Shown one piece after another: positions 1 to 9,151 of a DNA stretch of 64,000 nt. Position numbers and translations under genes: made by a program. Numbering within the stretch: the first letter of the stretch is position 1; each line of letters begins with the position of its first letter. The stretch is from an uncultured bacterium. GTDB lineage: Bacteria; Bacteroidota; Bacteroidia; Bacteroidales; Muribaculaceae. The notes beneath the pieces were generated by a model. That model made no database searches, was not told where the DNA came from, and saw only the letters and a list, made by a program, of their open reading frames with translations. The stretch is from positions 1 to 64,000 of the forward strand of contig CAJMMT010000009.1 in NCBI GenBank assembly GCA_905214715.1, written 5' to 3'.

Positions 1-299
1 TATTAACAACTGAATCGTACAAAATGTGTACTGAATGCGAAAATTCCCTCAAATCGCCCCAAATCCACGCAAATACTAAATCAGTTAACCACCTGACTAA
101 CAGCTAAAATAAAATTCTGCAAATACTCAATAAACACTTTCTGACTTTTCCTACGTTTTCTAACACAAGTAAAAGCAAACGCTTCTTGTTAATTCGTATG
201 TCTTTGCCAATCGGTGTATTGACTGCGCAAGATTACTAATTTATTTTTATATAGTCATTATGTTGTTGACATATTTTCTGATATAATGACGCGAAAAAA

Positions 300-476
300 A
301 TGAAAAAAATGAACGTTAAAAGTCCACTAAAAGAAGTAGCCGGAGGCTTTTCGTTCATTTCTGAATACGGGAGGTGCAAACAACTTCGCGGTTTCCGACT
401 GATGCCATTCTCTGAAAAATTCAGGGTTCAGCCGGATATAGTTCACAATATCCGCGAGCCTCCGCGAATTGAATGA
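300..476 (+). CDS. Small unassigned frame in the gene-poor left end (doubtful)
   Basis: The first 580 bases are AT-rich and hold no clear gene. An ATG at 300 opens a 58-codon frame with a lysine-rich start (MKKMNVKSPLKEV). The opposite strand is open over the same bases for about 46 codons and ends at a TAG at 329-327, with a protein-like run containing NYIRLNPEFFREWHQ. Which strand, if either, is coding cannot be decided here. Being open on both strands fits a degenerate or repeated intergenic sequence as well as a gene. No ribosome-binding site or recognised domain supports it. Confidence 0.2.
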   Translation: MKKMNVKSPLKEVAGGFSFISEYGRCKQLRGFRLMPFSEKFRVQPDIVHNIREPPRIE

Positions 477-582
477 CCTCTACCGCAGGTAGCAGGACTC
501 CTAAGGGTAGCTTCAGAAGTTAGGATCTTCATAAATGAAAACGGGTTATGGGGTTATGAGGTTATTTTGGTAATTTTGCGTT

Positions 583-980
583 ATGAATCACTATTCGTTT
601 GAAAAGCTACTTGCTTATCAATCAGCGAAATGTTGGTTTTATAGGTTTGTGGATTGTTGAAGAGATTTCCGAAACATGAAAATTATGCATTGTGTGACCA
701 GTTATGCGGAGCGATAGTATCTGTCCCATCGAACCTCGCAGAAGGAAGTGGCCGAGTTTCCATAAAGGAAAAATTTCACTTTATAGAAATAACATATGGC
801 TCATTAATGGAATCCTTCTGTCAACTTGATATAGTAAGAGAGTGTATCCTTAACGATGGTAGGCACCATGCGTATTCTTTTAAAACGGAAGCTGAGTTTA
901 CAATGAACGCTGCGCGGGCCTCGAAGCCCGGAAGAGTCTTGACGGAGTTGAAATTGATGGATAGTTGCCCATCGAGCTGA
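583..980 (+). pseudogene. Four-helix-bundle protein (S23 / 23S rRNA IVP family), frameshifted
   Basis: The frame opens at ATG 583 just after a TAATTTTG -7 box (571-578) and reads MNHYSFEKLLAYQSAK, the usual start of Bacteroidales four-helix-bundle proteins. It hits a stop at 658-660. The conserved continuation, LLKRFPKHENYALCDQL then SVPSNLAEGSGR, resumes at 654 in another frame, so one base (probably a T near 654) is missing. The family motif is followed to about 840 (GSLMESFCQLDIVRE). After that the sequence no longer resembles the family, so the C-terminus is also degraded or replaced. The family is about 115-120 residues and has no settled function. A real one-base deletion is more likely than a programmed shift, because no slippery site is visible. 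Confidence 0.65.
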
Positions 981-1068
981 AGATTGAGGTCGGAAATAGG
1001 AAAGTCCATAACATATGATTGTTTTTAATAAAGTTATGGGCTGTATAAGTTCGGCGGAAAGATGCTGA

Positions 1069-1824
1069 TTAACGTGATAATTCTTCAATGACCGCTACCG
1101 CTTCTGCTTGATTTTCTTCTGACGCTCCGACTTTTGCGAATCTTACAATACCTTCCTTGTCTACAACAATAGTAAGGGGAAAGCCTTCTTGTCTAACAAG
1201 AGCAACTAAATCAGATGCTTCTTGAAGATGAGTCCATGTAAAATTATGTTGTTGAACGATAGGCAATATTTCTTCTTTATTGTGACGAGAGGCGGAAAGG
1301 AAAACGACATCAGGGAATCTGTCCTTCCATTCAGAAAGAATTGGCATTTCCCGTCTACAAGGTCTACATTCGGATTGCCATAAATTTATCACGAATACTT
1401 TGCCTTTAAGAATGTCATTATTCCACGTATTACCGTTAATGTCGGAATAATCAAATTCTATCAATGGTTCCCCTACTTTAACACCGATACCCTCATATCC
1501 GGCCATAGTTTGAGGTTTACGACCTTTGTAGTCTCGTAGTAATTTTTCTGCATACTTAACGCGCTTTGCCGGAATAGCCTTAGTTTTAATGGATTCTTCT
1601 AAAACAAATCCTTCAGGCGGATATACACCTATAACCCTCGCACCGTCAGGGTCTTCAAGAATGATCATTGTGGAATTTCCCGGAATAAGTGATTGGGCGG
1701 GTGTCGCCTTATCAAAGAAGAAGCCATCTACGATTGCAGCGGCATTTACAAGCGTGTCATCAGGTATTTGAGCATATATTGCCGCACAACCTATTATTGC
1801 TAAAATTGAAATCAAGAATCTCAT
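1069..1824 (-). CDS. Secreted thioredoxin-like (TlpA/ResA-type) protein
   Basis: A 251-residue protein with an N-terminal signal peptide (MRFLISILAIIGCAAIYAQ), so it is exported to the periplasm or envelope. Residues of about 20-110 form an N-terminal region with no recognised domain. The C-terminal half is a thioredoxin fold: a conserved segment FVINLWQSECRPCRREMP carries the redox motif CRPC, and the cis-proline region is GFPLTIVV. TlpA/ResA-like proteins reduce or resolve disulfides of envelope proteins, and in Bacteroidetes they are often single genes or accompany outer-membrane systems. No partner gene is adjacent. An 18-bp tandem duplication lies directly upstream (1833-1868) in what should be the 5' untranslated region. 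Confidence 0.85.
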   Translation of the reverse strand: MRFLISILAIIGCAAIYAQIPDDTLVNAAAIVDGFFFDKATPAQSLIPGNSTMIILEDPDGARVIGVYPPEGFVLEESIKTKAIPAKRVKYAEKLLRDYKGRKPQTMAGYEGIGVKVGEPLIEFDYSDINGNTWNNDILKGKVFVINLWQSECRPCRREMPILSEWKDRFPDVVFLSASRHNKEEILPIVQQHNFTWTHLQEASDLVALVRQEGFPLTIVVDKEGIVRFAKVGASEENQAEAVAVIEELSR

Positions 1825-1832
1825 GTTCGAGA

Positions 1833-1868
1833 GTGTTTATTTGAGTGTAAGTGTTTATTTGAGTGTAA
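1833..1868. repeat. Two tandem 18-bp copies upstream of the thioredoxin-like gene
   Basis: Positions 1833-1850 and 1851-1868 are identical 18-base units (gtgtttatttgagtgtaa). They lie 9-44 bases upstream of the start codon of the leftward thioredoxin-like gene, probably inside its leader. A recent slippage duplication is the simplest reading. An effect on translation or on a regulator site is possible but untested. Confidence 0.8.
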
Positions 1869-2487
1869 ATGTAGATAAAAATTGTCAGATTTTTACATCG
1901 GTAGTATAAAAATCCTTGATTACTGTTCCCTCCGATGTGCTCTAAGTCACAATATTACTATCATTGGAGGTCTAAATCCATGAATATTAACCTGACAGTT
2001 GCGGGCTTAATGACCACAAAGATTGCATTTATTTTTATATTACTTTAGAGAATGTTTGGATTTAACTTCCATTCACGCGAAGAGGATTTTTTGAGATGTT
2101 TGCGCAAGTTGAGGAGGGCGCGGTGCGGCCACCGTAACTGACGAAATCTTGGCGGAAAACCATTAAGAGATAGCAGAATCAAGCTTAGTTGGATTATGCC
2201 GAACGTGTGGGTTTACCTGAAAGGAAACAGCAAAAAAGACCTTCGGGGGGATAGAAAGAATTTCCTGATATTCTCTCAATTATTAATTCGTGTTAAATTC
2301 AGACAGGCTTAAGATAAAGTTTTTCTTGGCGAAGTTTCGACGGTTGACGGTCGAAACCTGCATACGACTAATTTTTGAGGTCTTGGCGACATATGTTTGG
2401 CCGGAAATAGTTAATTTTGTAGATTGTTGGCAGTCGGTCGGTTTTGCCGGTCGTTTGCGGTTATCATGAAACAAATTTACACACCAT
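1869..2487. other. Gene-poor spacer before alaS
   Basis: About 620 bases without a supportable gene. It holds one copy of a dispersed intergenic motif at 2047-2075 (listed separately), then a mixed GC-rich stretch (2080-2270) with no open frame I can assign. A short inverted repeat, gtttcga/tcgaaac, spans 2334-2357. A TAATTTTG box at 2412-2419 is a good candidate -7 element for alaS and would give a leader of roughly 60 nt. Confidence 0.5.
2047..2075 (+). repeat. Dispersed intergenic motif, copy 1
   Basis: The core gtttggatttaacttcc followed by attc closely matches the reverse-strand copy at 9690-9720 (gtttgaattcaacttcc) and more weakly 34427-34443 (gtttgaattaacttcc). All three lie outside genes. 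The origin is unknown; it could be a mobile-element scar or a protein-binding site. Confidence 0.45.
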
Positions 2488-5121
2488 ATGACTTCTAAAG
2501 AGATACGCGAGTCTTTCAAAGACTTTTTCCGTAGCAAGGACCATCGCATCGTGCCTTCGGCTCCGATGGTTATCAAGGATGACCCGACGTTGATGTTTAC
2601 CAATGCCGGCATGAACCAGTTCAAGGATATAATCTTAGGTAACCACCCGGCCCAGTACAAGCGTGTGGCCGACTCGCAGAAATGTCTGCGCGTTTCCGGC
2701 AAACACAATGATCTGGAGGAAGTAGGCCGCGACACATACCACCATACAATGTTCGAGATGCTCGGTAACTGGTCTTTCGGAGATTATTTCAAGCATGAAG
2801 CCATAGACTGGGCATGGGAATTCCTCGTGGATGTGCTCAAGCTCGACCCATCGCGACTCTATGCTACCGTTTTCGAAGGATATGCGCCTGAAGGGCTGGG
2901 TCGTGACGACGAGGCCGCCGGATATTGGGAAAAACATCTTCCGGCCGACCATATCATAAACGGCAACAGAAAAGATAACTTCTGGGAAATGGGTGAGACC
3001 GGTCCATGCGGTCCCTGCAGCGAAATCCATATCGACCTCCGTTCTGACGAGGAGCGAGGGAAAGTATCAGGCGCTTCGCTCGTGAACCATGACCATCCGC
3101 AGGTCATCGAGATATGGAATCTTGTGTTCATGCAGTACAACCGCAAAGCCGACGGCTCGCTTGAACCGCTTCCGGCCAAGGTCATAGACACCGGCATGGG
3201 TTTCGAACGTCTCTGTATGGCCATGCAGGGCAAGCAGTCGAATTATGATACTGATGTATTCACTCCCCTCCTCGACGAGATAAGCCGGCTTTCGGGTAAG
3301 AAATATGGCGTTGACGATAACACCGATATAGCCATGCGTGTCGTCGCCGACCATGTGCGTACAATCGCATTCTCCATCGCCGACTCGCAGCTCCCCTCCA
3401 ATGCCAAGGCCGGATATGTGATACGCCGCATATTGCGTCGCGCGGTCCGTTATGCCTACACTTTCCTTGATGCCAAGACTCCGTTCCTCTATCAGCTCGT
3501 CGACACCCTTACCGACCAGATGGGCGAAGCTTATCCGGAACTCAAGGCCCAGCGCGACCTGATAAAGAAGGTCATCAAGGAGGAGGAAGAAGCATTCCTG
3601 CGCACACTCGACAAAGGTATAGGTCTGCTTGATTCTATCGTCGGGAAAGCCCGCGAGGAAGGCAAGACAGAGATTGACGGTGTCTCGGCCTTTACTCTGT
3701 ATGACACATACGGATTTCCGCTCGATCTTACCGAGCTTATCCTTCGTGAGCAGGGTATGACGCTCGATGAGAAAGGATTCCAGGAAGAGATGCAGAAACA
3801 GAAACAGCGTGCCCGCAACGCCGCCGCTGTAGAGACCGGCGACTGGGTTACCGTAAACGAAGGCGAACAGCAGTTCGTAGGTTATGATTTCCTGTCGACT
3901 CCCACCCGTATACTCCGTTACCGTAAAGTGAAACAGAAAGGGAAAGAGTTCTATCAGATCATGCTCTCCAAGACTCCGTTCTATGCGGAAATGGGTGGTC
4001 AGGTAGGCGATACCGGTACCCTTACCTCGCCCGACGGCAGCGTTACCGAAATATTCGCTACCAAACGTGAAAACAACGCCGGAGTGCATCTGTCGCTCAC
4101 TCTCCCTGCCGATCCGGCAGCCGAGTTTGTGGCTGCTGTCAACGAAGAGGGACGGCGCAAAATCTCGGCCAATCACTCGGCCACACACCTCATACATGAA
4201 GCCCTTCGCGAAGTTCTCGGTAACCATGTAGAGCAGAAAGGTTCTTTCGTTTCGCCTGAATCTCTGCGTTTTGACTTCTCGCACTTCCAGAAGGTTACCC
4301 CTGAAGAAATCAGGAAAGTGGAGCATCTTGTGAACGAACGCATACGTCGCGCGATTCCTCTCGACGAGCATCGGGAAGTGCCCATTGCCAAAGCCAAGGC
4401 TATGGGAGCCATGGCCCTTTTCGGCGAGAAGTATGGCGACAAGGTACGTGTGGTACGTTTCGGTGAATCCGTGGAACTGTGTGGCGGTACCCATGTCGCC
4501 AATACCGGCAATATCGGTATGGTGCGCATAATGGGCGAAAGTTCGGTAGCTGCCGGAATACGACGTATAGAAGCCGTAACAGGTGAAGGAGTGGAGACCA
4601 TTCTGGACCGTTATCAGGATATGGTTACCGACCTTGCCCGTCTGTTGGGACAGAGCGATCTTAAGGCCGCGGTGGTGAAGGCGATAAAGGAAAACGGCGA
4701 ACTGCACTCGCAGATTGAGCGATACCGTGCCGAGGGTGTGGCCCAGCTCGCCCGTCAGCGTCTGGCGGAGGCGACGATAGTCAATGGTGTGAAGCTGGTT
4801 ACATTGCGTGGTTTCAATGTGCCGCCTACAATGAAAGACCTTGCATTCGCCATCCGCAAGGAATCGCCTGCGGCTACCGTATTCCTTGGCGCCACGGAAT
4901 CGCCTGACCACAAGCCCCTGCTCACCGTATACATATCTGACGATCTCGTAGCGCAGGGAATGAACGCCGGTCAGATAGTGAGGGAAGCTGCCAAGTTGAT
5001 AAAAGGTGGCGGCGGTGGTCAGCCGTTTTTCGCTCAGGCAGGCGGTAAGGATGCCGACGGTCTTGCCGGAGCTTTCGACAAAATGATTGAGATCCTGCAT
5101 CTTGATGAGCCGAATGCTTGA
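2488..5121 (+). CDS. alaS: Alanyl-tRNA synthetase
   Basis: 877 residues, the normal size for a bacterial AlaRS. It charges tRNA-Ala with alanine in the cytoplasm and clears mischarged Ser/Gly. The N-terminal class II catalytic core begins MTSKEIRESFKDFF and contains the motif 2 region (NAGMNQFKDIILG). The editing domain shows the zinc-binding pair of motifs HxxxH at about residues 563-567 (NHSATHLIH) and CGGTH at 665-669. The C-terminal DHHA1 part ends in the glycine-rich GGGGGQPFFAQAGG. The start at 2488 follows the -7 box at 2412-2419 by about 70 bases. The next gene overlaps its end by 17 bases. Long frames on the opposite strand are shadows of the GC-biased third codon position. Confidence 0.97.
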   Translation: MTSKEIRESFKDFFRSKDHRIVPSAPMVIKDDPTLMFTNAGMNQFKDIILGNHPAQYKRVADSQKCLRVSGKHNDLEEVGRDTYHHTMFEMLGNWSFGDYFKHEAIDWAWEFLVDVLKLDPSRLYATVFEGYAPEGLGRDDEAAGYWEKHLPADHIINGNRKDNFWEMGETGPCGPCSEIHIDLRSDEERGKVSGASLVNHDHPQVIEIWNLVFMQYNRKADGSLEPLPAKVIDTGMGFERLCMAMQGKQSNYDTDVFTPLLDEISRLSGKKYGVDDNTDIAMRVVADHVRTIAFSIADSQLPSNAKAGYVIRRILRRAVRYAYTFLDAKTPFLYQLVDTLTDQMGEAYPELKAQRDLIKKVIKEEEEAFLRTLDKGIGLLDSIVGKAREEGKTEIDGVSAFTLYDTYGFPLDLTELILREQGMTLDEKGFQEEMQKQKQRARNAAAVETGDWVTVNEGEQQFVGYDFLSTPTRILRYRKVKQKGKEFYQIMLSKTPFYAEMGGQVGDTGTLTSPDGSVTEIFATKRENNAGVHLSLTLPADPAAEFVAAVNEEGRRKISANHSATHLIHEALREVLGNHVEQKGSFVSPESLRFDFSHFQKVTPEEIRKVEHLVNERIRRAIPLDEHREVPIAKAKAMGAMALFGEKYGDKVRVVRFGESVELCGGTHVANTGNIGMVRIMGESSVAAGIRRIEAVTGEGVETILDRYQDMVTDLARLLGQSDLKAAVVKAIKENGELHSQIERYRAEGVAQLARQRLAEATIVNGVKLVTLRGFNVPPTMKDLAFAIRKESPAATVFLGATESPDHKPLLTVYISDDLVAQGMNAGQIVREAAKLIKGGGGGQPFFAQAGGKDADGLAGAFDKMIEILHLDEPNA

Positions 5122-6016
5122 CCACGGTTTCCATCTGGGACGACAGCTACTGCTGTTGCTGGGCTTTTTCCTTGTAGGTATATTCATAGCTACGGCAATA
5201 GGCTCGCTTTCTGCTTCTTTCCTTGGGGCCGGAAGTCGCGATACGCTGTTGGTGCAATCTGTGGCCCAGAACCTGTTCGCATTTATGATTCCGGCATGGG
5301 GATGCATGCGTATGGAAAGCACGCATGCTTTCTCCATGCTCGGACTTGACCGCGGCTATACCCTTAAAGCTTTGTCCGGCCTTTTCGCGGCCTGGGTTAT
5401 CGGTGTGGCGGCACTTAACCAGATCATATACTGGAACGCGGAGATGCATCTCCCTGACTTTCTTGGCGGACTTGAAGAATCATGGCGCAAGATGGAGGAG
5501 ATAAACACCACGTTTACAGACACGCTTACCGGCGATGCCTCCTGGTGGGGACTTCTGTCAGGGATTCTGGTTGTGGGTATCATTACCGGCCTCGCCGAAG
5601 AAATGTTTTTCAGAGGCGGACTTCAGGGTACGTTGATTCAAAATTCCGTGCCTCCCCACGCGGCGATATGGATAACGGCTATTGTTTTCAGCCTGATGCA
5701 TTTTCAGATGTTCGGGTTCGTTCCACGTCTGCTTCTCGGGGCATGGTTCGGATACCTTTATTGGTGGAGCGGATCGCTGTGGCTATCCGCAACCGCCCAC
5801 GCTTTCAACAATTCGCTCGTAGTGCTGTTCACATGGCTTGAAAAACGCGGGGCCGCGTCCGGCGCGATAGATATGGCGGGTGTGGATGAGAGCGGATTCC
5901 CATATCTGGCCGTCGGCAGCGCTTTACTGTTCGCCATATTCCTTATATATTGCCGGAACTGGTTTTCCCCGAAACAAACTATTTCAAATGGCCAAGACGA
6001 CTGCTCTCACTCATAG
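5105..6016 (+). CDS. CPBP-family intramembrane metalloprotease
   Basis: A multi-pass membrane protein of about 303 residues in the CPBP (CaaX protease/bacteriocin-processing, Abi) family. Its three signature motifs are present in order: EExxxR in GLAEEMFFRGGLQ, FxxxH in FSLMHFQMFG, and HAFNN near the end of the core. These residues form the glutamate-based active site inside the membrane. The substrate is unknown; family members cleave prenylated or peptide substrates or act in immunity to bacteriocins. I chose ATG 5105 (MSRMLDHG) over an upstream TTG at 5087. It overlaps alaS by 17 bases, and its end overlaps holA by 29 bases, so the three are probably co-transcribed and translationally coupled. 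Confidence 0.9.
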   Translation: MSRMLDHGFHLGRQLLLLLGFFLVGIFIATAIGSLSASFLGAGSRDTLLVQSVAQNLFAFMIPAWGCMRMESTHAFSMLGLDRGYTLKALSGLFAAWVIGVAALNQIIYWNAEMHLPDFLGGLEESWRKMEEINTTFTDTLTGDASWWGLLSGILVVGIITGLAEEMFFRGGLQGTLIQNSVPPHAAIWITAIVFSLMHFQMFGFVPRLLLGAWFGYLYWWSGSLWLSATAHAFNNSLVVLFTWLEKRGAASGAIDMAGVDESGFPYLAVGSALLFAIFLIYCRNWFSPKQTISNGQDDCSHS

Positions 6017-7028
6017 AGAGATCATAGCCGACATACGGAAAGGTAATTTCGCCCCCATATATCTGCTTATGGGTGAAGAACCCTATTACCTTGACCTTAT
6101 AGCGTCATGGCTTGAGAAAAGTGTGGTGGCTGAAGAAGACCAGGATTTCAATCTTGAGGTTTTCTACGGTGCCGATAGCGATGTGGAAAGTGTGGCGGCC
6201 GCCGCACAGCAGTATCCGGTAATGGCGCCCCGCCGCCTGGTTATGCTCAAGGAAGCCCAGGCCATGCAGCAATATGCAACGCAGCTTGGCAAACTGGAGG
6301 GGTATGCCACCCATGCCTCGCCGACTACAGTCCTTGTGATTGTATGCAAAGGAAAGGAACTTCCGGCAACTTCCAAACTTGTCAAGGCGATAAAGGCTTC
6401 GGATGGCGTAGTTTTTTCAAGTCCGAAAATTAAGGAATACAAAATGAGTGTTCCTATTGCCGATTATTGCAACGAGAAAAAGATAGGCATCGATTCCGAT
6501 GCGTCGGAACTGCTTGTGAACTTTCTCGGCAATTCTTTGAATAAAGTATTCGGGGAAATAGACAAGCTGATCGTGGCCGGAGGAAAAGAGATGAACCGCA
6601 TTACCCGTGCGCATGTCCTGGAGAACATCGGCCTCAACAAGGAGTTCAACGTCTATGAGCTGCGCAAGGCTTTAGCGTCGAAAGATTATGCCAGGGCGAT
6701 GACCATAGTTGACTATTTCGCTTCCAATCCCAATCAGAACCGTGTGGTGACAGTCGTAGGGCCATTGTTCACATTTTTCGCCCAGCTGACCATGGCCTAT
6801 TATTCGCCTGACAAGTCCGACAACGCGCTTATGGCCCTGTTCGGTATGAATGCTTCCTGGCAGCTTAAGGATTTGAAAGAGGGGATGCGTTTCTATAATG
6901 CCTCGCAGGCTGTTAAAAGCGTAAGTTATCTTCGGGAACTTGATTGCAAGAGCAAAGGTATAGGGTCAATGCAGAATGAATTCGAGCTTTTGAGAGAGTG
7001 CGTCTTCAATATTTTCACGGCAAGATAG
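5988..7028 (+). CDS. holA: DNA polymerase III subunit delta
   Basis: About 346 residues from ATG 5988 (MAKTTALTHREIIADIRKG). The longer in-frame extension upstream lies inside the protease gene and is not conserved-looking. HolA is the clamp-loader subunit that opens the beta sliding clamp. The N-terminal AAA-like domain opens with FAPIYLLMGEEPYYLD, the usual HolA signature, followed by NLEVFYG and a PRRLVMLKEAQ strand. The C-terminal collar helices include NELDCKSKG-like segments near the end (ELDCKSKGIGS). It follows the CPBP gene with overlap and is 9 bases upstream of the ferredoxin gene. Confidence 0.92.
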   Translation: MAKTTALTHREIIADIRKGNFAPIYLLMGEEPYYLDLIASWLEKSVVAEEDQDFNLEVFYGADSDVESVAAAAQQYPVMAPRRLVMLKEAQAMQQYATQLGKLEGYATHASPTTVLVIVCKGKELPATSKLVKAIKASDGVVFSSPKIKEYKMSVPIADYCNEKKIGIDSDASELLVNFLGNSLNKVFGEIDKLIVAGGKEMNRITRAHVLENIGLNKEFNVYELRKALASKDYARAMTIVDYFASNPNQNRVVTVVGPLFTFFAQLTMAYYSPDKSDNALMALFGMNASWQLKDLKEGMRFYNASQAVKSVSYLRELDCKSKGIGSMQNEFELLRECVFNIFTAR

Positions 7029-7037
7029 AAATCTGAT

Positions 7038-7853
7038 ATGATATATTACTTTTCGGGCACAGGCAATTCCCGTAATGTAGCCGTAAGGCTTGGAGAGATA
7101 CTCGGGGAGCAGGTGCGCCCGATAACATCCTGCGTGCCATATGAAGAGACATTCACCGGTAGAAGTGTGGGATTCGTTTTTCCTGTTTACTCATGGGGTG
7201 TGCCACCGCTGTTTCTTGAATTTATCGCCGGGTTGCCGGAAGCGGAGATCGCACGTCTCAGGGACGGAGAGTTACCGGTATGGAGTGTGCTTACATATGG
7301 CGATGAAGCGGGAGATGCTTTGAAGATGCTGGCAAGCGCGTTGCAGAGACGTGGGGTGAATTTTACAGCCGCATGGGGTGTGCAGGCTCCCAATGTATAT
7401 GTATTGCTTCCCGGATTCGATGTAGACTCGCGGAGAGTGGAGCTTAGGAAGCTCGACGACATGAAGCGTCGTATAAGCGAAATAGGTGAAAAGATAAGAA
7501 AAGAGGATTGGGCCATAGATCTTTTCCGCGGTTCATGGGCGAGATTGAAGACAGCTGTGGTCTATCCCTTGTTCCGACGCTGGGGTATCAATCCGCGTAA
7601 ATGGCATTATTCAGATGCCTGCATAGGTTGCGGAGCATGTGCCAGCACCTGTCCTGTCGGCAACATCGCCATGCTTCCGGCCGATAAAGAAAAAAATACC
7701 GGCTCGGCGACGCGAAAAAGCGAGCTGAGGCCGGTATGGGGTCCGGATTGCACGAGCTGTTGCGGTTGTTACCACGTGTGCCCGGCCGGTGCGATAGGAT
7801 ATGGTTCCGTTACAAAAGGTAAAGGCCAATACAAAGGTCCCGATTCAATTTGA
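7038..7853 (+). CDS. EFR1-type flavodoxin/ferredoxin fusion
   Basis: A 271-residue two-part electron carrier. The N-terminus is a flavodoxin-like domain starting YYFSGTGNSRNVA, with the FMN phosphate loop SGTGNS. The C-terminus is a bacterial ferredoxin with two [4Fe-4S] clusters: C195, C198, C201 and C205 (CIGCGACASTCP), then C238, C241 or C242, C244 and C248 (CTSCCGCYHVCP). The second motif has an extra cysteine (SCCGC), as is common in this family. Anaerobes use such proteins to move low-potential electrons, but the partner is not known. It ends convergently with serB, overlapping it by 9 bases. Confidence 0.88.
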   Translation: MIYYFSGTGNSRNVAVRLGEILGEQVRPITSCVPYEETFTGRSVGFVFPVYSWGVPPLFLEFIAGLPEAEIARLRDGELPVWSVLTYGDEAGDALKMLASALQRRGVNFTAAWGVQAPNVYVLLPGFDVDSRRVELRKLDDMKRRISEIGEKIRKEDWAIDLFRGSWARLKTAVVYPLFRRWGINPRKWHYSDACIGCGACASTCPVGNIAMLPADKEKNTGSATRKSELRPVWGPDCTSCCGCYHVCPAGAIGYGSVTKGKGQYKGPDSI

Positions 7854-9074
7854 GGAACCGCTCATATAGGAATCCTTGAATCCGAGGAAATAAAGCAGTC
7901 CGTCGAGTCCGATGGTTGATATCGACTGTTCCGCGGTCTGTTTCACTTTCGGTTTGGCGTGGAAAGCTATGCCGAGTCCGGCTGTGGCGAGCATAGGCAG
8001 GTCGTTGGCCCCGTCTCCTACCGCAATAGTCTGCTCGATGTTGATATGCTCGAATTGAGCCAACAGTTTGAGCAGTTCCGCTTTCCGTTTTCCATCCACC
8101 ACATCGCCGACATACTTTCCGGTCAGTTTGCCATCTTTTATTTCCAGTTCATTGGCATATACGTAGTCGAACCCGAATTTCTGTTTCAGGTAATTTCCGA
8201 AATATGTGAAGCCTCCCGAGAGGATGGCGGTCTTGAAACCTGCTGTATGAAGAACCTGCATCATGCGTTCCACACCCTCGGTTATAGGGAGATTCTCCGC
8301 GATATCTCTCATGACGGATTCATCGAGTCCTTCGAGAAGAGCCACGCGACGACGGAAACTTTCGGTAAAATCGATTTCGCCTCTCATGGCCGATTCGGTT
8401 ATGGCCCTCACCTGCTCTCCTACTCCGGCGCGGTCGGCCAGTTCGTCGATTACCTCTGTCTCGATTAGAGTGGAGTCCATGTCGAAGCAGACCAGACGGC
8501 GGTTTCTTCTGTATATGTTGTCTTCCTGTACCGAAATGTCGAATTCTTCAGATGCGGAAACCTGCATGAAATGACGTCTCATCTGCGCAGGGTCCGCGGG
8601 GGTGCCGCGCACGGAGAACTCCACGCATGTTTTCGATCGGCTGTCTTCCCCCTTATGCAGCGACGGGCGTCCTGTAAGACGTAATATGCTGTCGATATTC
8701 AGGCCTTGCCTTACTACTTCTTCAGATATTAAAGCGAGGTGGCGGGCTGTGAGTTTTCTGCCGAGAATAGTTATGATCCAGCGGTCCTTACCCTGTCGGC
8801 TCACCCATTGTTCATAATCCTCTACGGAAATAGGAGTGAAATGTATCTGCACGCCAAGTTCGGTGGCTTTGAATAGCAATTGCTTCATTATGTCGCCCGA
8901 AACCGAAGGCTTGGTCTTGAAAAGTATTCCTAAAGTCAGGAAATGATGTATGTCGGCCTGGCCTATGTCGAGGATATCTGTCTCATGACCCGCGAGGATC
9001 TCGGTGAGAGCCGCTGTAACCCCCGGTTTGTCCTGACCGGTAATGGTTATTAGTATCAGTTCGATGTCGTTCAT
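7845..9074 (-). CDS. serB: Phosphoserine phosphatase with N-terminal ACT-like region
   Basis: 409 residues from ATG 9074 (MNDIELILITITGQDKPGV); a further ATG 36 bases upstream is less likely. It removes phosphate from O-phospho-L-serine, the last step of serine synthesis. Residues 1 to about 185 carry an ACT-type regulatory fold (GQDKPGVTAAL, then a second related segment WIITILGRKL), which could bind serine. The HAD phosphatase core has the nucleophile motif DMDST (D198, acid/base D200), the threonine/serine loop LSGGFTYF and the Mg-binding GDGANDLPML. SerA and SerC are encoded at 22.6-24.6 kb, not beside it. Confidence 0.95.
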   Translation of the reverse strand: MNDIELILITITGQDKPGVTAALTEILAGHETDILDIGQADIHHFLTLGILFKTKPSVSGDIMKQLLFKATELGVQIHFTPISVEDYEQWVSRQGKDRWIITILGRKLTARHLALISEEVVRQGLNIDSILRLTGRPSLHKGEDSRSKTCVEFSVRGTPADPAQMRRHFMQVSASEEFDISVQEDNIYRRNRRLVCFDMDSTLIETEVIDELADRAGVGEQVRAITESAMRGEIDFTESFRRRVALLEGLDESVMRDIAENLPITEGVERMMQVLHTAGFKTAILSGGFTYFGNYLKQKFGFDYVYANELEIKDGKLTGKYVGDVVDGKRKAELLKLLAQFEHINIEQTIAVGDGANDLPMLATAGLGIAFHAKPKVKQTAEQSISTIGLDGLLYFLGFKDSYMSGSSN

Positions 9075-9151
9075 TGTGTATAATGGAATGTGAGGGTTTG
9101 TAGCTTCCATTGATGGAATATATATCGGGAAAAGTTATTTACCCGGTCATT

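Noticed and set aside
3067..5337. Long opposite-strand frame of 756 codons across alaS
   Set aside because: It is the antisense of a clearly coding gene, has no recognisable motif, and results from codon bias.
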